Assembly (NCBI GenBank): GCA_015350385.1
Contig: WNKI01000001.1
Coordinates: forward strand, 3,763,965 to 3,827,964
Source: Aculops lycopersici
Taxonomy: Eukaryota; Arthropoda; Arachnida; Trombidiformes; Eriophyidae
Length of the DNA: 64,000 nucleotides
Reading direction: 5' to 3'
A program made the translations under genes and the position numbers. Shown here piece after piece: positions 10,546 to 23,800 of this stretch. The notes under the pieces are model-generated. The model was not told where the DNA came from. It did no database searches and saw only the letters and a program-made list of their open reading frames with translations. The stretch's first letter is position 1, and each line of letters begins with the position of its first letter.

Positions 10546-11649
10546 CTTGATAGCGAAAGCGATTGGCTTGAAGATTGCCTCTTTTCACTCCGGTTCTGTT
10601 CGATTCTACTCAAGTGTTTTCTTTCTTCTTTTGATAAAATCTCTTTTGTCTTGTTCGTTCTTAATTTCTTTGTATCTTTTGGTTGCTACTTGCTGATTAT
10701 ATGGTTGGCCAACGTGTCAACCCGCTTATACATCGTGTGCGAGTTGGGGGCTCAAATAGATGATCTCTTAGGAAGTCTTCAGATTCTTTACTGATGGTCA
10801 CTACTGTCTACTCTAACACAATCGGTTACACAATGCGTATCGACCAAATGATGACTATATTCTATTTCCACAGAACAAATCAAATCAAATTTGAATATAC
10901 AAATCTAATCTGACAAAAACAATAGGTTAAAAACTTCAATGATTGGTCTCAACCATGAATTAAAGCTGCAGTTTCTCAGGTATCAAAATTATAACTAGTC
11001 AACCTTAGTAGAGCCTACCTGTGGATCGTTGGCTCATCCACTTCTAGGCTTGTCAAGGCAGCTCACTGAGGGCACAGCTAGACACAATCACCACTCTGGT
11101 AGCTATGTGATGGTAACGAAATGATCTTGAGGCCAAATCTCGCTGCCGCTAGCTGTGGCAAGCTAGCGACGTCGAGCTCGACTTAGAGGCTTGCACTCCA
11201 GAATGCTTAGTCAGAGCAAAGTGAGAAAAATTTTATTCCTTCTCTAGAGCCTCCCACTGAGACTAACTAACTTTGACTAGTGATTGGAGTTTTTGTTGCT
11301 CACAAGTGGCTAACAGGTAGATCAATCACTGTAAATAGATACCCTTCTTGTTGATTGCCTACCTGTTGCTGTTGGGGGAGTCAAAAGGTGGAAAATTGAG
11401 GGGAGAGATAACTTGATTCTGGTGGACGTAAGATGATGATACTCATCTCGACGGAGCAGGCAAACTTCCCATACTAGACTCAAGTGGAGCCACTTGAGTC
11501 AGTCGTACACTCAGTCTGTCAGGATGACTTTTTAATTTATATTGATTGTAATAAATTCGTCGTCTTTGTTGAGATAATGAAAATTATTGATATCACTATT
11601 TCCTTACTGATTGACAATTATAAAAATGTTAATTATAATAATTAACTTG
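10546..11649. other. Intergenic, 5' flank of giant gene
   Basis: About 1.1 kb with no supported gene. It should contain the promoter of the giant minus-strand gene and the 3' end of the carrier gene. I see no convincing TATA box or RNA gene. Confidence 0.4.
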
Positions 11650-12287
11650 CTACCTATTCAAAATCTTCAACGTCTTCTCGTAGGAGCCCAAGAATATGGC
11701 AGCACCAACTGAGATCCAAATAACTCGCGGTACAACACCGGCAAACAAACCCTTGATTCCTCTCTCCTTCTTCACCGATCTCAGGGCCTCCAATACACTA
11801 CCAGAGGCCACCTTGTCCGATTTCTCTGCTAACATAATACGAGTTTTAGCCACATCCAGAGGCGTTGTTACAAAGGCAGCTATTGCACCGGCAACTGATC
11901 CGTATAGAGCAGATTCTATTGCACTAACTGGCTTCTTGTTTCTCTTGAGATGACTTAGTTTGAGCTGTTCCCAGATTGGATATTGGATGGCACTAAATGG
12001 CAAATCACGAATAACGGTACTATTGAAACCACGATACACTCCAACAAAACCCTCGTTTGCCATAATGGTGCGAAATATTGTCATATTACTTGCAACCTTC
12101 TCACCAATTGCAGTTTGAGATCTCATCTTGACCACCTCGTAGGGAACCCTCACGGCACATGAAACAATCTCAGCCAGTGAGGCGGCAATCATATGATTGA
12201 CAACATGAGCATTACCCTTGGGGCTAAACGATTTGTAGTGATGTAGTTTGTCCTTGACTGCCTCGTAGGTGAGAAAGAAGGCGGCAG
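11650..12287 (-). CDS. SLC25A26: SLC25A26 exon 2
   Basis: Begins after an ATAG acceptor and continues with AAFFLTYEAVKDKL, so the exon reaches further upstream than the first ATG in this frame. It holds the second and third carrier signatures and ends in TAG. Confidence 0.85.
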
Positions 12288-12668
12288 CTATGATGTATTT
12301 GGATAGGAATTATTAGATTTAGTATTAATATATCCATGATTTCCAGTATGTCGCTTGGAATAGAGTAAATCATTGTTTCTCAACTTACCATTTGGTATTG
12401 ATCCGGCTAAAACAGGTGGCAAACCGCGATACAAATGCTTGAAACCACCCGACTTTCGAAATCCTGCCTTGCTTTGTAATCTCGATTTTATCGTGTCCAC
12501 TGGATACAAAGCCGTGTCCACAACTAACCCCGCCGTTGCTCCCGCAACCAGGGTCTTCCATTTCCTCTGTGGAGGAGGATGGCGACCGGTGGCTAGATTA
12601 ATGGCCTCCTTTGTAATACCCTCGGCCATCTCGACAACTTGATGGGCCAATTCGCCGACTGGAGCCAT
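11650..12668 (-). CDS. SLC25A26: Mitochondrial S-adenosylmethionine carrier (two exons)
   Basis: Exon 1 is 12389-12668 and exon 2 is 11650-12287, joined across a 101-bp intron with GT/AG ends and phase 1. The joined product is 305 residues. All three mitochondrial carrier signatures are present: PVDTIKSRLQ, PYEVVKMRSQ and PLDVAKTRIM, one per two-helix repeat. The sequence around the first (AGATAGLVVDTALYPVDTIK) and the RVPYEVVKMRSQ segment match the SLC25A26 (SAMC) branch, which imports S-adenosylmethionine into the matrix for methylation of mitochondrial RNA and protein. The product is slightly longer than the human protein because of an N-terminal extension. The ATG at 12668 is chosen because the frame upstream of it has no other ATG. 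Expected location is the inner mitochondrial membrane. Confidence 0.88.
12389..12668 (-). CDS. SLC25A26: SLC25A26 exon 1
   Basis: Starts at ATG 12668 and ends at a GTAAGT donor (phase 1) directly after the ...LAGSIPN-G codons. It holds the first carrier signature. Confidence 0.85.
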
Positions 12669-13379
12669 GTGGTTGTGTTTACAATTTGCTTCTTGTGTAT
12701 GGTAAAGTGAAGCCAATGGAAAAGTGTACCAGAGACAATGTTTGGTGCAAGGAAAGTATATCAGCTGTTCGTCTGACTTGCTTTGCCTCCACTTGGCGAC
12801 GCACCGTTCGCTGAGTGTTCAAAATGTGGCGCTTCTTTCGCTTTCACTCTTTCTCTTGCAGCGGGCGGTGTTTTCTGCTTGTTAAGTGAACGGAGCGAAC
12901 CAACTTTTGATGACGTCTCTGCCACGAGTTGAGATGACTTCTTTTGGTTACGTCGTCAAATTTGTCTGGTAACCTATTGGATATTGAGAGACACAATCTA
13001 CTTGGATTAGATAGTGTTTATCTAAGAATTAGTCTTTGTTAGGATGTGATTTTATTATCTGAGGCTAGCGATCTTTTGGTCGCAGTGTATAGGGACAAAG
13101 GTGAAAGGATTAGAGAGTAGAGAGAAATGGATTTTTTCTTTCCTCGAGATGCTCCTTCGATGGATCTCACTTGCTATCGTCACGTGAGTCGACGATAAGC
13201 TAATTATCTAGCACTGTGACAGCAACAAAAATACTATTGAAAAGAATAGATCGCTTTATTAATTTAGCCTCTCATCCATCTAATTCCAATATTAGCCCTT
13301 GATATCAACAGGTATTTTAACTTAAGTTTTAACCCCATAGCAACATTTGACCACTCTCAAAGTATTTGAAAGATAGAGA
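12669..13379. promoter_or_regulatory. Divergent intergenic region
   Basis: About 0.7 kb separates the minus-strand carrier from the plus-strand SILK/RVxF gene, so it presumably carries both promoters. A TGACGTC element (CRE-like) is seen near 12910. No other gene is supported. Confidence 0.35.
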
Positions 13380-15023
13380 ATGACCGAGCGAAGACGATCC
13401 AGACAATCTCCTCAACGAAGAGGAGGTCGACAGGGAAGAGGTTCTCCTCAACGAGGGAGAGCGAGACGGGGATCTAGAGATGCCCTGAGAAGGGTTGCTG
13501 AGGCAAATGCCCGAGAGGCGGCCAGGGATGAGAATGTGGATGCTGATATTATCATGGGTCAACTTGAACCCTTGCCACCAATTGAGTCATCGGTGCGAGG
13601 TAGAGGCCGTAGACGCCCTCGTCTACCATCAACAAGCACCAGTAGTGACGATGGAAGGCCGCCATTGAGTTTCAAGTCATCAAACACAGATTGTTCGGAT
13701 ACGATGAACGGACCAAGTAGAGATAACTTACCTAGATCTATATTGAAGCATAGCCACACGACTGGTCAGCGTCGGAGACGATCGAAACGAATGAGACGTA
13801 GTATTGTTTTTAACGACTATGACGAGGTATATTATATACCAAGCCGACACTTGAATGATGAACATATACGCCGACTAAGACGAAACATGTTGAGGAGGAA
13901 TCTCATCTTGCGAACCAGACGCGGAGCTCGCGTTAGAAAGATGGTCAATGGTAATGGAGTTGGTTTGTTTAGTACAGAAGTGAAGCCTAGAGCCATGAAG
14001 CGCACCTTGCTAGATTCTCAAAGGAGATTGAGGAGTAGGAATAAGACTAAGAAGCGGCCCAATTTGGTGGCGTTGCATTTGAAGAGGATAAAAAAGGTGA
14101 AGAAGCGTCGGCAGAAGGCGAGAAAGTTAGGAATAGATCTGCCACCAAGAGTTAGCAGGTCGCCATTGGCACCGAGATCGGCGCGTGCCCGATCCGCTTC
14201 CACCGGTCAAATCAGGTTTCCAAAGTCGCCGCCAACTCCTTATCACAGGTCAAAAGGTAGGAGGTCTCTTAGGGATTTTGTACCTAGAGTGTCGCCTCAT
14301 CCAGATGTACCACCATCACGCCTCCACCCTCTTCACCCAATGACCCACCATCCAAAAAGGAGACCCAACTCACCTGAACCAGGTACCTCGGCACAGTTAT
14401 ACTGGCCATATAGTGATCGTGATGCACCAGGAAGTAGGTCAAGTCTTACAGGTATTCCACCTCAAATTCCCGTTCGAATGCCCAGCGCCGCCGCTCGGGC
14501 TGTCGCTTTGGAGTCCTCCGAGCCGGATAGCCATTCGAGTCAGTCGCAAAACTCAGATCAACCGCATACCTCGCAATCTCAAGGTTCACTATCACCAGAG
14601 AGTCCCAACTTGCCTCCCACCGGAAGACAAGAATCCCATGCAGCCTCGGACGAAAGCTCGCCGCCTAGACTGCACGTGACTCCTCCAGAAAGACAAGTGT
14701 CGCCACCAAGAAGCAGAAACTCTTCTGGTCCTCGTTTATCCTCGTCGTCAAGAGATGGCACCTCATCGTGTCCACATCATTCGTCAAACCGTCGTTCTTC
14801 AATACCAAGAGCCACCTCGTCGGAAAGAAGATCTCGAACCTCTCAACAAACAACCCCCCGAGCACATTACCCCAGACCCCGTTCTTCGCCGGAGAGAATC
14901 CTTAATTCGACACGAAGAACACCCTCTTCAATACCCAGACCCGTGAGGCAAACACCGGGTTCAGGTGGAAGACGTTCGCGGCGACCAGAAACAGAACAAG
15001 AATCTAGCAACTCACCCCCATGA
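13380..15023 (+). CDS. Arg/Ser/Pro-rich protein with SILK and RVxF PP1-docking motifs
   Basis: A single exon of 547 residues with an AATAAA signal at 15055. The protein is very basic and largely disordered. Residues 1-50 are RG/RR-rich; 130-255 carry dense Arg/Lys clusters that could be nuclear localisation signals; the last 250 residues are Ser/Pro/Arg-rich with many S-P sites. Two short motifs stand out: SILK at 120-123 and RSIVF at 140-144, followed by NDYDEVYYIPS. SILK followed by [KR]x[VI]xF is the known tandem docking arrangement of several protein phosphatase 1 regulators, and the tract after the RVxF recalls PPP1R15-type proteins. I do not recognise the whole protein; a nuclear PP1-targeting role is inference. 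Confidence 0.75.
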   Translation: MTERRRSRQSPQRRGGRQGRGSPQRGRARRGSRDALRRVAEANAREAARDENVDADIIMGQLEPLPPIESSVRGRGRRRPRLPSTSTSSDDGRPPLSFKSSNTDCSDTMNGPSRDNLPRSILKHSHTTGQRRRRSKRMRRSIVFNDYDEVYYIPSRHLNDEHIRRLRRNMLRRNLILRTRRGARVRKMVNGNGVGLFSTEVKPRAMKRTLLDSQRRLRSRNKTKKRPNLVALHLKRIKKVKKRRQKARKLGIDLPPRVSRSPLAPRSARARSASTGQIRFPKSPPTPYHRSKGRRSLRDFVPRVSPHPDVPPSRLHPLHPMTHHPKRRPNSPEPGTSAQLYWPYSDRDAPGSRSSLTGIPPQIPVRMPSAAARAVALESSEPDSHSSQSQNSDQPHTSQSQGSLSPESPNLPPTGRQESHAASDESSPPRLHVTPPERQVSPPRSRNSSGPRLSSSSRDGTSSCPHHSSNRRSSIPRATSSERRSRTSQQTTPRAHYPRPRSSPERILNSTRRTPSSIPRPVRQTPGSGGRRSRRPETEQESSNSPP

Positions 15024-15468
15024 CCTAGCCACAGTTAATCGACACGTTTGCTTGAATAAAGTAAGCACATGCACAGACACAACACGCAAATGAGAATTTA
15101 ACGCACAAATTGGGGCTAGAATAGAAAAAGGAATCGCTAGGTGTCCTCGCAGGTGTTTAAATTACTCTCGCTAGATCTAGTACTTCTTTTAACTTATCTC
15201 AAATCCCCTTCTCTCTCAACAAAAGATTAGAGATTTTCGATACGCGAAATGGTATTTCATCATTGTGTCCTCGAATGCGGATTTGCATGGCATACAGTAA
15301 TGTGGTAATAGTTTGCTATCTCGCCTCTTCGCTGGCGGCATCCCTAATTTTCTGCCAGCCAGCTTCCTCCAATAATGTTGCCAACTCTCAGAGGAATGCA
15401 AACTTTGCCAAACCTTTCAATTACCTAACTTGATTTAATTTAGCCAACTAGCCCGTCTGTCTCGCGTA

Positions 15469-15499
<31 letters not shown>

Positions 15500-18400
15500 G
15501 AGCCTTTGGAGCGAGTCACTCAATTTGCTCGCTCGCTCCTTTGATGGCAACGTTGGCCGGAAGTGAAATGGAGCACATGGAGATTAAAGAGTACAGTCAA
15601 GTGTTGTTGCTGCTACTGTTGGCTGGGCGATGTGTCGACTCGAATAGATTGTAGACCAGCGCTGCGCCAGAAACTCGACTAAACTCGCAAGTTGGTGACT
15701 CCTTTTTCGTTGGCTCAGGGTCTAAATCTAAATCGGAATCGAGATTGAGGGCAAGAGTGAAAGTGAAAGTCAACCTAAAGAGCAAATGGGAATGAAGGCT
15801 TTAGGATGGTTGAAATCAAGCTAGTGGCGGGAATATCAGCAGAAGCGGTGGCAATGCTCTGGCTGAATGGCGGCTGATTTCATTTGTTTCTAAACAAACA
15901 ATTTTCGCCTATTACGGCGAAGGGAAAGGGAAAGGGTAAGGCTGAGGGTGAGGGTCGGAGTGGGGGTGAAAGTAAAGGCAAAGGTTCACCTGCACGAGCT
16001 CCAAGTTGAGAGTTGGATCTCACCTGAACAGCAACACTTTTGATGAGCCTCATTAGTCGTGGGCGCGTCTGAGTCGGAAGAGTGACTAGCTTCTCTCGTG
16101 GTGGCTAGAGTTGGGAGCGGAGACGTGTAGTTGGTATTCGCGTGGCGCCAGACAATAGCAATACAATGCGCCAGTGGCCTAAACGGGAAAGAGAGGGAGA
16201 AGCCAACAATGTGCCGGCCAACTCGGAGCCGTCGACAATTTGGCGCCAGGCAAACCCAATGGAAAGAAGGAGAGTGAGAGGAAACGGAAGTTCATCGCTC
16301 GGTTACAATTGCAGCCGTGCGACTTCCGCTTGTCGCTTCGCTAGTGTGGCGCAAGTGTCGGCGAGGTTACGTAATAGCAGCAGTAGCAGCGGTCGCAGAG
16401 TGCCACTCGGCGTTTCCGTCGACGTCGAGGGTTGACATCTGTTGTCAGCGCTCGCTTGGCAGCTAGCTTGCTAAAACCACCTCCACCACTACCGCTACCA
16501 CTTCCATGCAACAGCAACCAACGAGCGCCTAGCGACACAACATGACGTGACTTGACTGGCAACACACAAACTAAATCGAGGAGAAGCAGCAACGGCCGCG
16601 GTGGCGGTAGCGGTAGCGGCAAACTCGTGGCTTCGGCTAGCGATAGGCCAAATGGTGGTTTCAGTTTAGAGAGCCGCTGATCTCGCCAACCAACCAACCA
16701 TCCAGTCAGCGAGCCAGCCGAGCCAAGCGGCCGCTCAATTTGCTAGCTGCACTAGGCAACCGTCTCGCTAGCTGCGGCGAATGGTTGCTCGCAAGTGATA
16801 CACTCGCCTCCGAGTCGAGTGTATCTCTCCAGTCTGGCGAGTCAATTTGGAGGCGGCGTCGTTGAGTTTAAAACGTGTGCGGTCTTTTAGAGGCCAGTTT
16901 TGGGTTCGAATTTAGAGAGTTTGCGGTTTTGTCTGCTCGTCGGGTGGCAGCTTAAATTGCAATTTAGTCACTATGTTGAGTTCTCAATGGCTGTTATCTC
17001 AAAAGATCAACTTCAAAACAAATAGACCATCTCTAAAGCGGAAGGAAGACAGTCTGCTGACTTTCGATTTGATTGGACAAATTAGCCCTCCGTCTTTGCG
17101 TGTAAAGCCCAGTGCCTGTGTGTCTTGTCAATGGGTTCCCTCCGACTGGCTCACGTCTAATTCAATTACATGTACCAACAACCAAAGACTCTTTCCCTCT
17201 AATTTATTAAGCTGGAGCTCCAATAACTTACTTCCTCTTTGGTGACGCTTTAAACTTCCGAGTTGGCCACTCGATTTCCGGTTTCTTTAGGCAAATCAAC
17301 TAGCGACTTCACTCTTTGTTTGGATTGATAACAACAGAAAGTTATAGTTTTTGTCATGGTGTGATATTTGTGCCAGGACTCGCCTCAAAACTAACAACCA
17401 CCTGCAGCTGAATCTCAACTTGGCCTTACCTCTAGTGGCCTTCTAGCTTGCCACTTGTGATACAATATTTGGCCTAGTTTCCAACTAGTGCAACTGTCAA
17501 CTGTTGGTACCAGTTGAGTCACAAGTCGAGAAAAGCACTCGCTCTGGCCACAAACCAATTGCAATTCAATTCTAAGCTGGAAACTAAAACTGGCCCAGAG
17601 ACAAAGATAACGGGGAAATAGATCAACGCCAAATTGAAAACCGCTAGCACTTGTGCGGTGCCATCTAGACCCCAAAATCCACTTGATTGTTGGAAAGTGC
17701 GTTAAAATTTGCGCCAGCCGGACGCATGAAAACGTGCAGCTAACCGGGCGGCCCCATTAGAGAGTTGCTGCTTTGTGTGTAGTCTGCTCGCCATATGCCA
17801 CCGAGTTGATCGAGTTCAACTCGCCCACTTGTTAGTTCGGTTCAGTTTAGTTTCTCAACCAAGGAAAAGTGGCCACCCTCTCGGCTTTGTATGGTGCGAC
17901 GAAATTTTCGAAGCATTATATTCGAGGCCAGAAGGCCGCTTGGTCGCTTGGTCGAGAGATAAGCGTTTTATCTCTATCTCTAAACTCTCGCGCGAGTTTG
18001 GCGCTTTGATGGTGGGATACTGAGACTAAACCAGAAGCTTTCAAACGGTCGCCACTTGAGCCCTCTCCCCTCTCTTTGGCCACCACGAAAGCAGAGTGGA
18101 CTTGACAGTTTGCTGTCGTTTGATATGGAAATTGAGAGACATCGTCTCTGTCTATGTCACTGTATCCTTTTAGTAGAGATGGCCGGTGGTTTTACATTTG
18201 CACACAATCGCAGGTCACGCGATTGTGAGGCGAAACCGTTAAAGTTGCCACAGAGACAATCCAATTCTCTGTGGTTTGAGTTCAGTTTAGATCTTGGCAC
18301 AGAAAATGTATCGATCAAAAACTTTGACCACAACTAGAGGACTCTTTTCTATTCTCCCCCTCACACATACACAATAAAGAGGCTGACGACCTCAACAACC

Positions 18401-20397
18401 ACCTGACAGCACAGTAGCTAATGCCGCCTCTGCTGCCGCTGCTTTAACTCACCTGCTTCGAACTTAGTTTGCCATTCATAACACTTGGCGCTCAATCATT
18501 GTTGTCGTGGTTCGCTCGTGGCCACGAGTGAGTCTCTCCTCTTGGGTCTCGGACTTTTGAAGCGGCAAATCCTAACGAGAGATAGCGAGCAGTTGCTTCC
18601 AAATTGTCAACCTACCTGCTAGTGGTGACCACCCAACAAGCGGCTAGTTGGCCGGCAGGTGATTGTCAGATAAGCATCATTATATTTGCATGCATCATTT
18701 ACTAAACCGCAGGTTTACTGCCAAGTCTCACTCACCCGTTCGCTTGCTTTCCGGCCACATGAGACTCTAGTGTGGGAAACTACGTTCAAATCAATGAGAA
18801 GAGAGGAGAGAGGAACTCCCACTCGCTGGAGTTTGTGAAACGGCCGTTAGTGAGACGTTCACTCACTGAGGCGCCGCACATAGCGACCAAACTATGTAAA
18901 CGCACGGCCACAGCGACGACGACGACGACGACCCGAAAACCAGATTTTTGTGGCCACATCCGCTACCACGTTAACTCCAACTCCCGCCATTCAATTCAAA
19001 TTTTAAAGGCGACTCGAGTGTTGCGTAATTCGAGCTTCGAGCCATTCAACAGCCAGTCTGCTTCACAATGCTCTTTGTGCCTCTTGCACGGGCAGCAGAA
19101 GCGGGAACAACAATAACAATGTGGCCACTGCGCTACTGAAGTGGAATTGAGAGTTTTCTCTTCGGTGGGAGGAGTTGAATTCATTACTCCACGGGGCATG
19201 TATTTTCCTCACGAGAAGAATCATCTTAAGGTCTGGTCCAATAGTTGATCTTAAGATGGAGAGGAGAACTAAACTTGAAGCACCCCAAAAATAGCGCGAT
19301 CAGCGAGCTAACGGTAAGCTAACCACGAGTTTTACCTGAAAGCAGAACCCAAATTTGGAGAGGAGATCACCGAAAGAATAGGAAGAGCGACTCTTTTAGT
19401 AGTGGCTCGTCTCTTGGGCTAAAAATTCGAAAATTTCACACATATATATCTAAGACTCTACTTAGTTGTGGAACCGCAACCAAACTGCGCCTGCCACTTT
19501 GCGGTTTCTCAGTTCAGTTTGACGAAGTACGCTAACATTAGAATCATAATTCAATTCTGGCCAAGCCAACAATCAATCACGATTAGCTCTAGTAGAGCAT
19601 TGGTTCGATTTCTCGAGTTTCACGTGCAGGTGGTGCTCGCGACTAAACTCTACTCCTCCTCTTCTTCTTCACCTGAGATTCTGCCTCGTCGCGCTAGATT
19701 GCTGCAAATCCCAGAAGACGAGCGCGGTCTCCGAGTCTAGTGGAGGCCAACGTGCGGCCACTGCTTACAAATTATCCACTCCAACTTAAGCTGTGCATCT
19801 CAGAGAATCACTGCCATTTGCTCGCTATAGTGATGCGAGCAAGCAAGTTAGTCGACGCGAGTGCTAAAATAGACAACTCCAAACAGACAAAACTTCAGTT
19901 GCTCTCCATTGCGCAACGACTAGCGACAAGGACGCATGCGCATACTCAAACTCCTCAAGCTGGAGCCGGCAAGCCAGTCGCGTGGTTGAACGCGCCACTG
20001 ATGCTCGCTCGCTGGCCCAATCCGGTCAAGCTGCGCCCAGCGCTTCGGTTAGACCAAACGGAAGTGGCGCCAAATAGAGACAGAGATTGAGGGTCCAGTT
20101 TGTGTGTTGCAAGTGGAATTACATTATGTAGTCAGTGTTGCGTCGTCATGGTCACTTGTGTCGCTTGATCAATTAATTTTAGTGAATTCTTTTTATATTC
20201 GCTGACTGAATGATTCGATGAAAGTACAAATAAAAATATCACAAAATAAGAGTAATTCAAGTGTTTGTTAGTTGTTTTTGAAAGCCAATAAGATGGAAGT
20301 TCCAATCAAGAGCGAGTTTTGCGACCCAAGCAACCAAAGCAAAAGCAAAGGCGAGAACCAGAGCGAAAGTCTAAATAATGACCACAAGCGAGCCACC
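15024..20397. other. 5.4-kb non-coding stretch upstream of Dscam-like gene
   Basis: No supported gene. Small frames occur on both strands but none shows a recognisable domain or a convincing splice structure. It includes a CT run at about 15471-15494, GACGAC repeats near 18915, and a hairpin with 9-bp arms at 19222-19258. The distal part is presumably 5' UTR and promoter of the Dscam-like gene; unrecognised alternative first exons cannot be excluded. Confidence 0.4.
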
Positions 20398-20827
20398 ATG
20401 AAATACTCAAGTTGTTGTCTGGCCTTGCCGTTGTTTTGCCTACTCTGCCTATTGGTCTTTTGTGTCTCGATCAGATTGAAAGAGACACAATTCATCACGA
20501 GTTCAGGTGAAATAACCACGACAGAGAGTGATAGCCAAACACCTGCTAGTGTTCCTGCGAGAGCGAACGACTGGTTGCTCTTTTCGAGCTCCATCAATTC
20601 AATGACTAAATTTCAAGCTGACGAGGAAGGTGAAAAAGACGACGAGATTTATTCGGACGACAGCAGAGAATTGGAAGATGGAATTCTGCCAAGTGACCCA
20701 ATCAAGTCTTTCAAGACAACAATTTATCAAGAGGAAGTGGGGCATGAATCAAAACAAAAGCACAGACGAAACTCGTCGTTGGAAACTGTATTGAGTCGCC
20801 GGCGACGAGTTGCGCTTTTGGCTGAAA
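20398..20827 (+). CDS. Candidate exon 1: signal peptide and pro-region
   Basis: GCCACCATG at 20398 starts a hydrophobic leader (KYSSCCLALPLFCLLCLLVF). It continues as an acidic Ser/Thr-rich region and ends in a basic RRRR cluster, a possible furin site, before a GTAAGT donor in phase 1. The phase fits the next exon, giving ...LLAER-RPILNEF. An earlier in-frame ATG at 20293 would add 35 residues ahead of the leader. The link to the receptor over 10.6 kb is inference from phase, leader and orientation. Confidence 0.5.
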
Positions 20828-23800
20828 GTAAGTGGAATCAGATTAATTGTTGATTCGAATTCTGTTGCAAACTTCATTAAATTTCTTCATCTTGGGAGAG
20901 TATCAAGTGTAAACTTGGACTAAAGCTACCGTTTTTTTCTCGCTGCAACTTGTAACTTTCCAAGATTGTTGTTAATGTTTCTTGCATTGATTTCGGGCAT
21001 CCATTTCAGTCAATCGCCTCGATTGCACACAAAAGTGAGCAGTTACACTTCTCTGCTTGACTACTAGAGCCAACCATTCGATTCAAATGCGCCCCTGGAG
21101 CCACTAACGCGACCAATGTGTTTCTAATGGGTCGAGAGCCGCAAGACCAAAGGGCGACATTTCTATTGAAACCAGCTAGCAAAGCAACATCCACTGACTG
21201 CTCGCTGGTTGCCTGAAAACTGCAACTGCATTTCCGGTTTGCTCATTTGCATATCTCGCGGGGCAAAAGAGCAGCCACGGTGGCGTCAGTGGAAGGGTGG
21301 TTACAAGACCAGCGTAGCAGCAGCCGCAATGTTGGAAATGTTAGCGATAGTGGCCAACAGGCAATCTAGAGTGAGTCAGTGAGTGAGAGAAGAAAAAAGA
21401 GCATCACCCGTTAGCGCTTATCTTTTGGGCGCGACTCTAGCTGGCCGCTCGCTGTTTCCGCATAGATCCGCGCTTATTGATCGGCAATTTGATCTCTTTC
21501 TCTCTTTCCTTTGAACAGTATGTTTCCATTCAAAATCCAGACCACGATGGACAGCAGCAGAAAAGGAAGTAAGTTTCCGGTTTTGGGTAACGGGGAGCCA
21601 GTAACGTCTGAGGAGAGGAAGAGGCGCCTTCGCACGTTCGAGTTTAAAACCAAACTTTTGCCAACCATCTTTGAACCAATGGGAAGGCGAGCAGATGGAA
21701 TCAATGGATCCATTGAATGAAACTCGAGCGCAAGTTTAGTTAGAACCTCGAGGAGGGAGAAAAAAAGGAGCAATCCGCACAAAGGAGATCACCAACTCTC
21801 TCTCTCTCGGTCTACGGAATTCTCGTTGATGCTGCGGCTCGTACAATCGAAGTGATTGAATTTTTCGTCTCTAGGTCTCGATCGTCTAGTGGCTTCTGTT
21901 AGTCCTCGTTCATTTCAAGTCTCGACAGAAAGAGCAGCGCCAACATCAGTTCAAGTTACAATATACAGTGTGGAAAAAGACACAGACAATTGAAGGAGCA
22001 ACCAGAGCGACTTCCGTTGGCGGCCCAAAACTTACAAATTTGAGGGAATCTCAGTTCAACTTGGCCAACCAGTCAGCCAAACTACCAAACTGCGACTAGC
22101 TATTTACTTTCTCGCTTGCTCGCAAGATTTTGTATCCAAGAAAACGTCGACCACGAGCACGAATTAGACGTCGAGAGAGAATCTCGAGCTCAAATTTAAG
22201 CAACACAAGCTAGTTGAAGCCAGTGGTCAGGCCGACAAATAGGTCGAGTTGGTCAATATTTGATCTGAGGCGTCGCTCAGCATGACACTTGAACGCTTAC
22301 CAACTTTACTTGCAATTCACGGTGGAGGCAGCAGGGGTGGTGGTGGTGGTGGACACCCTTCTCGGTCTTCTTTGCTCTCTTCCAATGCTTTTAGCATGGA
22401 AGAGATTGAATTGCATTTTTGATTTCTCTTACACGTCGCGCTTGGTATTTTGTTACATTCAATCACTTGAAATGGACAGCAATTCAACTTAGAGACGATT
22501 ATCGCTCGCTTTGCTGTAACTGTGGCAATGAGTGATTGTTGTTGCTAAAATTACGGTTACGGTTGCAGTTACAGTTATGGCGAGCAGCAAACCAACAGCA
22601 ACAATCGTCGTCTCGCTGGTTGTTGATTGAAAATGGATGAAATTTTCAATTCGCGCCCAAATCTCAGTCCTGATCCTTGGGCTTGAAGATCACGCCAGAC
22701 TTAAGGCAAAGCCGATTGATGGACTTCATCGCAACTTCTTACCTGAACTCAGCACTCGAATCTCGGAGCTCGAGCTAAGCCGAGCTCAGTGGAGCGAAAA
22801 CCATCGACCACAAGCCAGTGGCCAAAGTGGAGCGAGTGTCTTCTTGTAAGGGAACCAAGTTTGCCTGGCTCCTGGGCCTTCCATTCTCTGGGAAGAAATC
22901 TCAGGTAAGTTACCTGAGATCGAAGCTAACTTGAACTCGCGCCACCGGAAGTGGTCCAGCAACAAGCCAGCTATCTCGCGGCCACAATCTCGCGCTTGAA
23001 AAGGGGTTTATTCTCAGGCGAGGGGATTCCTTAGACCCCGGATCAGATGAAAGCCAATCGAGCGCAAGGGAGGAGCAGCTAGCTTCGATGTGCTCGAGTG
23101 AAGTTAGAGTTCATAAAAATTTCGACTCTCTCTCTCTCTCAATTTCAACAGCACTAAAACTTCCAGAAAATTGCAACTTTTGCTTGCCTACTCCAATCAA
23201 ACGCAATTATCTGTCGCTAGGTCGCCTGCTGGCAGTCGTCAGCTAGTAACGAAACGAAACGGAATGAAATGAAATGAAATTGAGGCTACGGCAAAAATAT
23301 TTCATTAGACCTTCTACTTTCTCAGGGTTTTGCTCGCGTTGAAATCATAAAAGTCACCACATGAAAGTAGACTTCAAGAAAAATTTTTACTTCTACACAC
23401 AGAGCGAACGAGCGAACAAAAATCATTAGCCCGAGAAGCAAGTTGAGCGAGCGGCGCCTAGCGACTTTTGTCTCTAGGTCGCGCGCCAGACTCCAACACG
23501 AAGCAACTGCCCGCACCGGAAGTCGAGTCCATAAGAGCGAACAAAAACACGAGATTAAATTAAATTGAATCAAATTAGCGGCTTCAATGAAATGGACACA
23601 CGAAACCTTTGGCTCGCTTTACTGGAGGAGGAGAAAAGAGGAAGCCAAACGCGCAATTATCGCTCCAATTGTGCGTGAGATAAGCGACGGCGAGACCTAA
23701 TTTGATGTCTGCTGCTACTGTTACTGTTATTTTGCTACTATTTCAGTCTCAATGAAATAGTAGCAGCTCCCTGTCCAGTTGTTGGTCGTCGATGGCGACG

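Noticed and set aside
16908..16925. GGTTCGAATT resembling a tRNA T-loop
   Set aside because: No acceptor stem, anticodon arm or matching D-arm can be built around it; no tRNA gene was found anywhere in the window.
16142..20090. Several 60-120-codon frames upstream of the Dscam-like gene
   Set aside because: None has a recognisable domain, signal or good splice context; frame lengths fit chance in this base composition.
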